From: an uncultured Christensenella sp.
GTDB lineage: Bacteria > Bacillota > Clostridia > Christensenellales > UBA1242
Reading direction: 5' to 3'
Length of the DNA: 42,385 nucleotides
Assembly: GCA_949293905.1 (NCBI GenBank)
Contig: CASFFG010000008.1
Coordinates: forward strand, 1-42,385
Shown here: one piece after another, positions 33,817 to 42,114 of the stretch
Layout: every line of letters starts with the position of its first letter
Position numbering within the stretch: position 1 is the first letter of the stretch
Program-made: the position numbers and the translations under genes
The notes under the pieces: model-generated
What the model was told of the DNA's origin: nothing
Seen by the model: the letters and a program-made list of their open reading frames with translations, nothing else
Database searches by the model: none

Positions 33817-35352
33817 ATGAAAAACAACACAAGAAAAATTTTTATAAAACATTTATACAAGGTGTGCAAAGACAAACTTCTTAGAAAGTATGCCTATGAA
33901 TATTTTTTGGATATTACCAAATACTTTGAAAATGTTAGATTTAGTAAACAAGATTTTGAAAGTATTATAATAGATGGTGAAGAAATCAATCAAGATATAG
34001 TTATCGGTTTATTAAGTAATGTTGAAAGTATAACAATAGAGGAAGTTGTAACATATTTATTTGTCAATAATATAAGTAGTATTGAATATTTTAGCGAAGA
34101 CGAAAGTGATGAGCGTTTGGGGCAATATAATCAAATAATAAAAAAGGTACAGATTTCAAGAAAATGTCTTGAATCTTATGAAATTTTAAAACATACCTTA
34201 TACCATGAATTATCCCATGTTTTTACTAAGAAAACATATGTAAATGGAAAAATTATAAATTCTAGTATGGTATCAAGTTCGTTTATTGTTGACGAAAATA
34301 ATTATTATGTTTATGTTAGCAATGACAAAGTCCACAAAGAACTATTAAATAAAATGTTTAAAAGAGAAAAGGACAAAATATTAATAACTAACGTTGATTA
34401 TATAGACAATTTAAAATCTACAGGTGAGTACGAATTATACGAGATATTTAATGAAGAATTGGCTTGTTTAATAGAAGGAAGTTTATTATTTACGAATAAC
34501 TCATTAGATTTAACAAATAACAGTTACAATCAAAAGAGTGAGTTAGTTTCCCCATGCGTATATAGGGAAAATTATTTTGCGGTCGTTTTATTAAAACTAG
34601 TGTTAGAAAATTCAAATGAGAAAAATTTATATTTTAATTCTAATCAAATTTTTAAAAATTTGGAGAGTCTAAAAATTGACGAGAAGATTCTGGACGAACT
34701 AGTCGCAGATTTAACTTTTTTAATTTTGAGACAATTAGATTTAGATACGAAAAACGAAGCACTGTTTAATTCAAGTTATAATTATTTAAAGAACATGGAT
34801 ATTTATTCGCTCGTTAGCATTTGTATAGGCGCGGGCAAAATGACAAACAATATAAATATTTCTAAAAACGATTACACGATAATAACAGAAAGTTTGATTA
34901 TAGAAACTTTTAAGCAGAAGATTCTTAATGATTTAGTAGACGAAAGCAGGGCGAAAGATAAAAACTATTTTTTAGATTTAAATGATAGTTTATTAGCGAT
35001 TGATGGATTTTTAAACTACCCTATATTTAAAAGAAACATAAATGAAAATTTGGAAAGTTTACCTATTAGTGTATGGGCAAAAGATATGCCAAAGTTCCAA
35101 CATTTAGTAAGTTTTAATAGCCTTATAGATTTAATAAATTCCATAGTTGAAAAATATAGGTCAAAAGTGGAAAATATTGACGGGATTATGACTTTTTTAG
35201 CAGAACAAAGAAAACTAGAAAGAGAGTATTTAAGAAAAAATAATAGCAATAATATGCTAGCGAGAATTGGAAAATCGAAATCTAAGAATATCAGGACTAG
35301 AAATATACAATTATACGAAAACGGTGAAGAAAAGGGCACGGAAAATGTATGA
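33817..35352 (+). CDS. Hypothetical protein with HExxH metallopeptidase motif
   Basis: The 511-aa protein is not recognised as a known family. Near residue 130 it has TLYHELSHVFTKK, which contains the zinc-binding HExxH (HELSH). About 80 residues later comes NEELACLIEGS, in which a Glu could be the third zinc ligand, as in gluzincins. There is no signal peptide or membrane segment, so an intracellular enzyme is likely. The stop TGA overlaps the next gene's ATG in the classic ATGA pattern, suggesting coupled translation and a TGA that does stop translation; a TAG follows two codons later. Protease activity is inference from the motif. Confidence 0.7.
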   Translation: MKNNTRKIFIKHLYKVCKDKLLRKYAYEYFLDITKYFENVRFSKQDFESIIIDGEEINQDIVIGLLSNVESITIEEVVTYLFVNNISSIEYFSEDESDERLGQYNQIIKKVQISRKCLESYEILKHTLYHELSHVFTKKTYVNGKIINSSMVSSSFIVDENNYYVYVSNDKVHKELLNKMFKREKDKILITNVDYIDNLKSTGEYELYEIFNEELACLIEGSLLFTNNSLDLTNNSYNQKSELVSPCVYRENYFAVVLLKLVLENSNEKNLYFNSNQIFKNLESLKIDEKILDELVADLTFLILRQLDLDTKNEALFNSSYNYLKNMDIYSLVSICIGAGKMTNNINISKNDYTIITESLIIETFKQKILNDLVDESRAKDKNYFLDLNDSLLAIDGFLNYPIFKRNINENLESLPISVWAKDMPKFQHLVSFNSLIDLINSIVEKYRSKVENIDGIMTFLAEQRKLEREYLRKNNSNNMLARIGKSKSKNIRTRNIQLYENGEEKGTENV

Positions 35353-35555
35353 AAATAGATGAACAGGAAAAGGACATAAAAAACAAAGAAAAATTTTTAG
35401 AAGTGGAGAAAATCTTAAATAAAGAGTTCTCCACTAGTCTCCAAATTGGAAGTTGTCATGACAGGTGGAGAAGGAAAAAAGAATTGCTTAAAAAACTATA
35501 TAATATAGATTGGAAATCTCCCGCCGAACTAAACCCACACATAATTTTTGATTGA
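35349..35555 (+). CDS. Small conserved-looking protein, 68 aa
   Basis: This is a short basic protein, mostly helical, with the compact C-terminal part GSCHDRWRRKKELLKKLYN followed by IDWKSPAELNPHIIFD. The last part has the look of a natural, conserved end, so the TGA after it is probably a true stop. If TGA were sense, the frame would run about 19 residues more and overlap the nitroreductase start. The ATG overlaps the stop of the upstream gene by 4 bp. I do not know its function. Confidence 0.6.
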   Translation: MKIDEQEKDIKNKEKFLEVEKILNKEFSTSLQIGSCHDRWRRKKELLKKLYNIDWKSPAELNPHIIFD

Positions 35556-35599
35556 TTTACTTCATTCTTTTTGATATACAACTTTGTGGAGAAAAGATT

Positions 35600-36214
35600 A
35601 TGGAATTAAGTGAAGCAATTAAAGAAAGACACTCGTGTAGGTCATATCTTCCTACACCAATCAGTGACGAAACAATAAGGAAAATAGTAGAATCTGTCAG
35701 ACTAGCACCTTCAAGCAAGAATGCTCAGCAATGGAAATTTGTTTGTATTAAGACGAGCAAATGCAGTAAAAATATTGCAAATATTTTACAAAACTATTAT
35801 ATCAAAAATAAAGATAATAAAGAAAAAATCGCAGGAGCGAGCAGCGTTTTTGCGACTGGAAAAATTTTAGAGCAATGCCCTGCAATAATTTTAGTTTATG
35901 AAGGTAGCAAGTTTATCAATAGACAAAGGAATGAAGATATTTCCGCTATTTTAGGGATAGGCGGTGCGGTTGAACACATGATGCTCACAGCAACCGATTT
36001 AGGTTTAGGCTGTCTATGGATATGTGATACATATTTTGTTAGAGATGAAATAGCCGATTTTATATTGGAAAATTTTAAAGGCACAAAATATGAAAATTTT
36101 ATTGACAAAGATAATGTTTTAATGTGTGCTATGGCTGTGGGGGAAATGGGAGAGCCTAAACATGAAAAACCACGAAAATCTCTAGACAATATACTATGTA
36201 TTATCGAAAATTAA
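35600..36214 (+). CDS. Nitroreductase-family FMN protein
   Basis: A flavin-dependent oxidoreductase of the nitroreductase fold. The N-terminal FMN-binding motif is IKERHSCRSYLPTPISDETI (residues about 6-25), then VRLAPSSKNAQQWKFV near 36-50. The second FMN motif is in the glycine-rich GIGGAVEHMMLTATDLGLGCLWI region near 120. The length is 204 aa. The start at 35600 is supported by GGAGAAAAG upstream. It is probably NAD(P)H-dependent with a quinone, nitroaromatic or similar substrate; the natural substrate cannot be told. Confidence 0.88.
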   Translation: MELSEAIKERHSCRSYLPTPISDETIRKIVESVRLAPSSKNAQQWKFVCIKTSKCSKNIANILQNYYIKNKDNKEKIAGASSVFATGKILEQCPAIILVYEGSKFINRQRNEDISAILGIGGAVEHMMLTATDLGLGCLWICDTYFVRDEIADFILENFKGTKYENFIDKDNVLMCAMAVGEMGEPKHEKPRKSLDNILCIIEN

Positions 36215-36222
36215 GGTAGAAA

Positions 36223-36861
36223 GTGAGCAAATATTTTAAGGATTACGACGCTATTATAAAGAATGGTTTGAATGATAATTCAAATTTATTTTTGTTGAAA
36301 AATTTTAAAACTATGACACAGAAAGCGGACAATAATTGCGGACCATGTTGTGAGATTATGACTTTAAAATATTTTAAAGACGATAGATTTACTTTTGATG
36401 ATGAAAATAAAGTTTCAAAGATGATGAAAACGCGTCCCTATCCAAAAGGAACAAATTTATCTAATATGGTAAAATTCTTTTTAAACATATCCAATGATGA
36501 ATACAAATATAAAGTTACATCTTCAATAGATTTTAAAAAAGATAAGGACGGGAATTGTTTTTCTAAATTTAAAGATTTTCGCGATTTTGTAATTAAAAAT
36601 ATAAAAGAGAACAAAGTCATAATTGTAGAAAATGTGGACTAAGGCGGACATTATCAAACTATTATAGGTTATGATAAAGTAAATAAAAATTTAGAAGAAG
36701 ATATGCTAATTTTTGCCGACCCGTCCGACTTTAATGATGAGAATAAAGATGGTATAACAGTTTTTCTAGCCGAAAGATTTTTCTATATGTGGTTTGATGA
36801 CCATTGCTTAAGTCCTAAATACAGAAAACAACCATTTCTATTAATAGATAGAGAAAAATAG
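36223..36861 (+). pseudogene. C39-like papain-fold cysteine peptidase, interrupted by TAA
   Basis: The first half has the catalytic-Cys motif KADNNCGPCC near residue 30. A TAA at 36640-36642 follows VENVD. In the same frame the sequence continues GGHYQTIIGYD (catalytic His) and LIFADPSDFND (catalytic Asp) to a TAG at 36861. Everything but the one codon is intact. Peptidase_C39_2 proteins usually have an aromatic residue, often Trp, directly before GGH, so a Trp or Tyr codon was probably lost. The start is GTG at 36223, with AAGG upstream. It lies 8 bp after the nitroreductase. Confidence 0.75.
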
Positions 36862-37016
36862 AAATTTTAATATTAAGAATTTAATATTAATGCATCAAAT
36901 ATTGATGTATGAAATATGCTTTTGTTTAATTAATGATTTTATTAAAATTAAAAGAATTTAAGTGCAAAATATTTTAAGACAGAGCACTATGTACTATAAA
37001 AAAATTAAGGTGTGAG

Positions 37017-37616
37017 ATGAAAGATTTAAGTAAAGAAAAATTGATAGTTATGTTATCTAGTTCAAATCCGTCTAAAGTTAGAAGTCTAAATGAAGCATTA
37101 AAGCAGTTGGGGATAGAAAACTTTAAGATTTTTAATTTTAAAGTAGATAGCGGTGTACCTAACCAACCGATTGGTTTTGAGATACTGCGCGGGTGCGAGA
37201 ATAGGAATTCCGCTCTAAAAAATATAGCGAAGGACGAAAATATAAAGTATGACTATCTAGTGTCAGTCGAAGGGGGATTTTCGCCTGATGAAAATGGACT
37301 ACCATTTGTTGTAACATATGCGCTAATAGAGAATAAATTTGGGCAGAAATCAACAGGAAAATCTTTAGGAATCCGTTTAAATAGAGAAATGTATAAATAT
37401 ATAAGAGAAGGAAATTCGTTAAATTCGCTAATCGAGAACATAGAGAATTCAACAGATAACAAAAAGTTTAAAGGTATAATGGGGTATTTATCTAACGGAA
37501 TTTATAAGAGAGATAGGGTAGACACGGACAGCCTAATTTCGGCATTTATACCACTTTTAAATAGGGATAGATACGATACACTAACCCAAAATATAAGGGA
37601 AAATAAAAAAGTATAA
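37017..37616 (+). CDS. yjjX: Inosine/xanthosine triphosphatase, YjjX (DUF84) family
   Basis: These house-cleaning enzymes hydrolyse ITP and XTP, keeping deaminated purines out of nucleic acids. The N-terminal SSNPSKVRSLNEAL (residues about 14-27) matches the substrate-binding loop. VDSGVPNQPIGFEILRGCENRNSAL (about 43-67) and VSVEGGF (near 83) are the core family signatures. The length is 199 aa, slightly longer than usual. An AAGGTGTGAG ribosome binding site precedes the ATG. A strong terminator follows at 37716. The gene symbol is by family only. Confidence 0.8.
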   Translation: MKDLSKEKLIVMLSSSNPSKVRSLNEALKQLGIENFKIFNFKVDSGVPNQPIGFEILRGCENRNSALKNIAKDENIKYDYLVSVEGGFSPDENGLPFVVTYALIENKFGQKSTGKSLGIRLNREMYKYIREGNSLNSLIENIENSTDNKKFKGIMGYLSNGIYKRDRVDTDSLISAFIPLLNRDRYDTLTQNIRENKKV

Positions 37617-37715
37617 TATATTAAAAAATTTTTGTACATATACATGCGTACGAAAGTGAAGATACAAGAAGGAAAAACTACAATAAAGTTAAATAAACTT
37701 AAATCTAACACATAA

Positions 37716-37747
37716 AAAACACACCACTTATTTTAGTGGTGTGTTTT
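37716..37747 (+). terminator. Terminator of the yjjX-like gene
   Basis: AAAACACACCACT pairs perfectly with AGTGGTGTGTTTT around a 6-nt loop. The flanks are A- and T-rich, so it may also serve the opposing gene. Confidence 0.9.
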
Positions 37748-37783
37748 ACTTAATATTGTACTTTGAAATTCAAGGACTAACAA

Positions 37784-38573
37784 TTAAATACATAGATTTA
37801 TAATCTTTAAAAATTCATCTAAATCTTTTGGTTTAAAAGATACTGTTTTGCCATTCAATTCTGTGTTAGGGTAGTTTGAATATTTTTTAGCAAGTTTGTA
37901 AGTTGTATATTCAATTTCTAAATTGAATTTTTTTTGGCTTATAGATATTAGATTTTTTGTTTTGCTTTACTACAAAATTTTTTAAACAATTTTCTATCTC
38001 ATAAAGCACTCTTTTAGGTGACTTGCAAACATATGAAGTGAGTGAGAGTTCTTTTGTTACAACCGAACTGATATTTTTAAATATTGATTGCGCTTCATTA
38101 ACCGCTTCCTTGTCACCTGAAATAAACTCTACTGGGACATTATATTTTGAAGCATTTAGAACAGCAAGAGTAGTTTCACCAATTCTTTTACCGTTTAACC
38201 TAATTTCACTGACGATATCATCACTTATAGTATGAGCAAAAGGATATTCAATATTTCAACCTGCAACATGATAACCGACCAAAAATACCGAATTAAAGGA
38301 CGAGTCAAGTCCGGTTAAGTTTCTTCCATCATCTCAGCGAATAATTTTACAATTTTCTGGTAGGTCTTTAACTAAAATATTCGTTTCCGTCCAGTGCCCA
38401 TCTTTTACATAAATTTCATCAAACTTATCTTTCATTAAGTTGCAGACAAGGATAACTTCATTTGTCATAATTTCTCGAAAATGATTGTATTCCTTTTTAA
38501 TTTGGTCAACTTCGTTTCAGGTGCAACAACAAGCCGTTCCCTCCATATCGCACGCAATATATAGTTTTGTCAT
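37784..38573 (-). pseudogene. M55 D-aminopeptidase (DppA-like) with three in-frame TGA codons and a frameshift
   Basis: The product would be a zinc D-aminopeptidase. Recognisable parts are the N-terminal IACDMEG metal site, KDGHWTETN, FLVGYHVAG followed by FAHTIS, RLNGKRIGE and VPVEFISGD. Three TGA codons interrupt the frame at 38517-38519, 38334-38336 and 38256-38258. The first falls where M55 proteins commonly have Trp (T-W-x-E-V); the other two are at less conserved places. A run of eight A (37928-37935) then shifts the frame, after which the C-terminus (LEIEYTTYKLAKKY) resumes and ends at TAA. An AAGGAG ribosome binding site remains. It is most simply a pseudogene, but readthrough plus slippage on A8 could restore a product. 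Confidence 0.8.
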
Positions 38574-38779
38574 CTTTCGTTCTCCTTTTTAGATTGTAAT
38601 TACTTATTTAGTTAATAGAAGTATATTATATTTTTACATTTTCCTTACTTTTGTAATTATACCATATTAAAAAACAAAACACACTAAAAATGAAGGAATA
38701 TCTTATTTTAAAATCATTTAGCGTGTTTAATTTTTCATCAGTGCATTTATTTTAATAAAAATTTTAGTGTAATTGCTTT

Positions 38780-39429
38780 TTATAATTTTACGTTTTTAGC
38801 ATTACGGACAAACTCTTTTACAAGGACTTCATTTTTTACTCCGTTTAGTTTGCAGCCTGAGTTTACATCGACACCGCTTGGTCTAGCTACTTTTATAGCC
38901 TCACTTACATTTTTAGGATTTAATCCACCAGCAATAAAAGTCGGTTTATCTAACATTTCAATCAATTTGCGATCAGTATTCCAGTCATGCGTGATACCTG
39001 TACCACCGACTTGATTAGTGGCAAGATTAAAACTATCCAAAAGGTAGAAGTTCGCATATTTTATTGTTTTAATGTTAGAATAAATTTTCCCATCTGTCGA
39101 GATGTGAATTAAGCGAATTAGTTTAATATTTGGTAGTGCTTTAACAATCTTTTCGACTTCATGTTCGGCAATATCTGAGTGCAGTTGAATAACATCGTTC
39201 CCTATAAATTTCGATAAATTAATAATCTCATCGGCGTTTTAAGGTGAGTTACTAAAACGGTTTTAATCTTGCCTTTTGAAAAATCCACAATTTCCTTAGC
39301 AACATATTTGTCAACAAAATCTACACTTTTGTGTTTTTGACCCACCAATATTCCTATAAAATCCGCGCCCGCATCTATACACATTTTCGCGTCAACCACG
39401 CTTTTATTTGCACAAATTTTTACTAACAC
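38780..39429 (-). pseudogene. trpF: Phosphoribosylanthranilate isomerase, frameshifted
   Basis: TrpF catalyses the third step from anthranilate to tryptophan. The N-terminal part KICANKSVVDAKMCIDAGADFIGILV and the C-terminal part LDSFNLATNQVGGTGITHDWN, FIAGGLNPKNV and GVDVNSG are typical. Near 39237-39240 the frame shifts at an AAAA run: one extra A would rejoin VLVTHL to NADEIINLSKF. The start is GTG with AGGAG upstream. No other trp gene lies nearby, so the gene is an orphan and may be decaying. A sequencing error in the A run is also possible. Confidence 0.85.
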
Positions 39430-39541
39430 AATTTCTCCTAAAATTTAATTTTACTTGTATTTTATAATTATACCATATATAGAAATAAACTACACTAAAA
39501 ATAAGTAAATAATTTATTATGAAAGTTTTATACAACGAAAA

Positions 39542-39613
39542 GGAGTGACCGATTATAAACTCACTGGTGCAATTTTATTTCAAAATTGCGGTGAGTAAAA
39601 ATCGAGTCACTCC
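39542..39613 (+). ncRNA. Structured RNA element, copy 3 (hairpin 2 only)
   Basis: A long hairpin with the same plan as hairpin 2 of copies 1 and 2: GGAGTGAC/GTCACTCC, an asymmetric C versus GA bulge, GATT/AATC, an A-rich internal loop, ACTCAC/GTGAGT, then GCAATTTT/AAAATTGC. The AGGAGTGACCGAT start resembles AGGAGCGACCGAA of copy 2. Hairpin 1 is not found. It lies 3 nt from the 3' end of tRNA-Ser, on the opposite strand; read on the minus strand it might act as the tRNA terminator, though no T run follows it directly. Confidence 0.55.
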
Positions 39614-39616
39614 GTA

Positions 39617-39704
39617 TGGCGGAGAGTGGCGGATTCGAACCGCCGAAGGCTTTCACCTTACCGCTTTTCGAGAGCGGCACAATCGACCTCTCTGACAACT
39701 CTCC
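39617..39704 (-). tRNA. tRNA-Ser (anticodon CGA)
   Basis: A class II tRNA with a long variable arm. The acceptor stem pairs GGAGAGT with ACTCTCC, the anticodon stem CCGCT/AGCGG has the loop CTCGAAA (anticodon CGA), and the T arm has GGTTCGAATCC. CCA is encoded. It reads UCG. Confidence 0.95.
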
Positions 39705-39917
39705 ATGTTGCATTTTTACGAATTTGAAAAATTTTTAGTTCGTCTCATGTAATGAAAAATATTAGCATGTACATAATAGCATAAAATTTTAGATTTGTAA
39801 ACAGATTAAATTTAATTTTTTGTTTTGTCAGTAAATTTAAAAGAACTAAATGTTAAGAAAGAAGCAAGTAATTGAAAACAGCGACTATATACCAATGCTT
39901 TAAGTTGTTAAAAATAT

Positions 39918-39946
39918 TTGACTTTGTGCATATATTATGATAATAT
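39918..39946 (+). promoter_or_regulatory. Promoter of the small membrane protein gene
   Basis: TTGACT, a 17-bp spacer and TAATAT, about 20 bp before the ATG at 39967, leaving room for the AAAGGTGCGAG ribosome binding site. Confidence 0.65.
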
Positions 39947-39966
39947 GATAAAAAGAAAGGTGCGAG

Positions 39967-40392
39967 ATGAAGAACCTATTTAAGATTTTATTTAGCCCGC
40001 GTTTCCAATATATGACTATTATGGGAAAGGAGCAAGAAGAAAAAGATAAGAGCGTTAGACTCGGCGTTCAGGGGCTCATCTTAGCAATAGTGGGAATAGT
40101 TGGAACAATCGCGTTTGTCGTAATAGGAAATCTGTGCGCGCAAAGTTTCCAGGCAGCGACCGCTGGCGGTGGAGTTAATAATCTTCCAATTATGTCATTA
40201 TTTGGGGCCATTGTGTTCTATGCTTTTGCTCTTGTGTTCTTCCTTGCCTGTTCACTACCAGGAGTAAGTTTTGCAGTTTACCAAAAGAAATTAAATAACC
40301 GAGCATTTGGAAAAGTAACTTTAATTGTTAATATCATTTTACTACTCGTAACCCTTATTACTAGCATAGTTCTACTTTTCGTAATGCTGTAA
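39967..40392 (+). CDS. Small membrane protein with three hydrophobic segments
   Basis: The 141-aa protein begins with a polar, basic cytoplasmic part and a charged stretch (KEQEEKDKSVR). It then has three hydrophobic segments at about residues 36-56, 76-98 and 115-140, with a Gly-rich loop (AATAGGGVNN) between the first two. The layout resembles DUF4190-type small membrane proteins, but no motif is decisive. The ribosome binding site and promoter are good. It is a single gene, flanked by tRNA-Ser and a merR gene read the other way. The function is unknown. Confidence 0.65.
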   Translation: MKNLFKILFSPRFQYMTIMGKEQEEKDKSVRLGVQGLILAIVGIVGTIAFVVIGNLCAQSFQAATAGGGVNNLPIMSLFGAIVFYAFALVFFLACSLPGVSFAVYQKKLNNRAFGKVTLIVNIILLLVTLITSIVLLFVML

Positions 40393-40488
40393 TTTAAGAA
40401 ATTTTAAAGACAGGAAAAACAAAAGTTGGGTTTAAGATAATTTATCCTTAGACTCTTCTTTTTTCTCTCTTATTTTTTATTTTCAAAT

Positions 40489-41268
40489 TTATTTTCCTAG
40501 ATAAATTTGGATTTGGTAGTTCCATTTCAGTATACCAGTTAAGACAATTATTTCTACTATAAACAAGGGTTCAATGGAGTATTCGGTTTTTGCAATATTT
40601 ATAAGTTTATTTCGAGTTTCTTCACGGTTTGAATCGGTGCAGTTTTCACAAAGATATTTCCCTTCTGGTAATACTTTTAGGTTTTTATCTTCGCCGTATT
40701 TTATACATACGGCAAATAGATTTTTTGTGTCTTTCGTTTCATATATTCCCGCGATATCTTCAAAATTAAACTCATTTTTTCTTTCTTTTCCAACTTGTTC
40801 GTAAAAATGCCTATGGTAGTTGTACAGGTTATCTACGCTCGGTTCACTCAATTTATTTGAAATCAAAATTACGCGTTTTGGTATTGTTTGAATAAATTGA
40901 TTTTCGCCCTTTTCTTGATTTAATTTACTTTCATAAAAAGTCTTTGCGCGTGTGATTTTTGATTTTATTGATTTTAATTCGCTTATTTTATTGTCCGCAG
41001 ACTTTTCTGCTTGCGTTAAAGTTTCAACGATTTTATTGAAGTCGTCTAGATAGATTATCTCTTTTATTTTACTGAGCGTAAGCCCCAACGATTGCAGTGC
41101 TTTTATTGTATTTAGATATACTATGTCTTGGGCGGAATAATATCTATAATTTGTCCATTCGTCCACTTTGCTTGGTTTAATTAGCCCAATGCGGTCGTAA
41201 TGGCGCAAAGTCTCAGCCGTAACTCCAACAATTTTCGCTGTTTTGCTAATAGAAAAATATTCTTTCAT
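40489..41268 (-). CDS. MerR-family transcriptional regulator
   Basis: The N-terminal MerR winged helix is at residues 5-75 (SISKTAKIVGVTAETLRHYDRIGLIKPSKVD, then NYRYYSAQDI). A coiled-coil dimerisation helix follows (about 80-120). The C-terminal half (about 130-259) resembles an effector-binding domain of the GyrI-like/BmrR type, so a small-molecule inducer is likely. The length is 259 aa. It is divergent from the DUF4097 gene at 41367. The shared intergenic region has a promoter with the overlong 19-bp spacer and dyad that MerR proteins recognise, so the DUF4097 gene is the probable target. Confidence 0.88.
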   Translation of the reverse strand: MKEYFSISKTAKIVGVTAETLRHYDRIGLIKPSKVDEWTNYRYYSAQDIVYLNTIKALQSLGLTLSKIKEIIYLDDFNKIVETLTQAEKSADNKISELKSIKSKITRAKTFYESKLNQEKGENQFIQTIPKRVILISNKLSEPSVDNLYNYHRHFYEQVGKERKNEFNFEDIAGIYETKDTKNLFAVCIKYGEDKNLKVLPEGKYLCENCTDSNREETRNKLINIAKTEYSIEPLFIVEIIVLTGILKWNYQIQIYLGK

Positions 41269-41285
41269 AAATTTATTTTTTCCTC

Positions 41286-41316
41286 TTGACTTTTGTGTAA
41301 CACAAAGGTTTATATT
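41286..41316 (+). promoter_or_regulatory. MerR-type promoter with 19-bp spacer and dyad operator
   Basis: TTGACT and TATATT are separated by 19 bp, longer than the optimal 17. Between them lies the inverted repeat CTTTTGTGT-A-ACACAAAGG, with 8 of 9 positions matching. This is the classical design in which a MerR protein twists the DNA to activate transcription. It drives the gene at 41367. Confidence 0.8.
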
Positions 41317-41366
41317 TATAATACTGACAACTATTTATGTTGTCAAATAAATAAAAGGAGAAGAAT

Positions 41367-42053
41367 ATGAAAAAAGCAAAAATTATAATTTGGGTGGTGG
41401 TTTTGGCGGTTTTGCTATTTTTTGCAACGCTATTTGTATTGTCTCTCTGCGGAGTAACAGGAGCGGGACAATTTACAGCGAAAGATTATGTTACCTTAGC
41501 GGAAGATATTGATAAAATAAATATAAATGTGGAAGATAGGGAAGTGGAAGTTACTGTGTCACAAGACGCACAAATTCATATTAATTACTTTGAGAGCGAG
41601 AAGGAGTATTATGATATATCCACTCACGACGGAAAATTAAATGTACGATTTGTGGACGATAAAACTTGGATAGACTATATAGGGTTGAAATCTTCATTTG
41701 AGTATAGAAAAGTAAAGATAGAAATTCCCAATGACCTGATTTCCAACCTAAACATAACAACCACAAATGAGAACATTAAAGTATCTAATTTAAATTTACA
41801 GCAAGACCTAAAACTAAACTCTAACGGCGGAAGCATCGAAATTAATTCTATTTTAGTGGGCGGCACTATCAATCTAACTGCAAAAAATGGTAACATAACC
41901 GGTTCAATTTTGGGCAGTTGGGACGAATATAGTATAGATACCACCATAAAAAAGGGCGAAAGCAACCTACCAAGCGAAAAACAAGACGGTACAAAACATC
42001 TAATAACAAACTGCAATAATGGAGATATAAATATTCAATTTATAACCGAATAA
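41367..42053 (+). CDS. Membrane-anchored DUF4097-type protein, probable MerR target
   Basis: The 228-aa protein has one N-terminal membrane segment (residues about 5-30) and then a beta-rich domain of DUF4097 type (DKININVEDREVEVTV, ISNLNITTTNENIKVSNL, NGGSIEINSILVGGTINLTAKNGNI). It would face outside the cell. It is a shorter relative of the protein at 5298. The AAGGAG ribosome binding site is good and the promoter has MerR-type geometry. Such proteins are often linked with envelope stress regulators; a role here in sensing or resisting envelope-active compounds is inference. Confidence 0.75.
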   Translation: MKKAKIIIWVVVLAVLLFFATLFVLSLCGVTGAGQFTAKDYVTLAEDIDKININVEDREVEVTVSQDAQIHINYFESEKEYYDISTHDGKLNVRFVDDKTWIDYIGLKSSFEYRKVKIEIPNDLISNLNITTTNENIKVSNLNLQQDLKLNSNGGSIEINSILVGGTINLTAKNGNITGSILGSWDEYSIDTTIKKGESNLPSEKQDGTKHLITNCNNGDINIQFITE

Positions 42054-42114
42054 GAAGTATCCGAACCGATTACAAGTCCAAGTTGACACTGGCTATATGC
42101 GGTTGCGAGTAAAG

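Noticed and set aside
32258-35650. Possible reassignment of AGG away from Arg, known in some uncultured Bacilli
   Set aside because: AGG occupies conserved Arg positions, for example DGCRLS in dnaN and the RHSCRSY motif of the nitroreductase, so it is read as Arg.
38256-38519. Selenocysteine as meaning of the in-frame TGA codons
   Set aside because: The positions are not redox or Cys-equivalent sites in M55 peptidases, and no clear SECIS-like hairpin follows each TGA.
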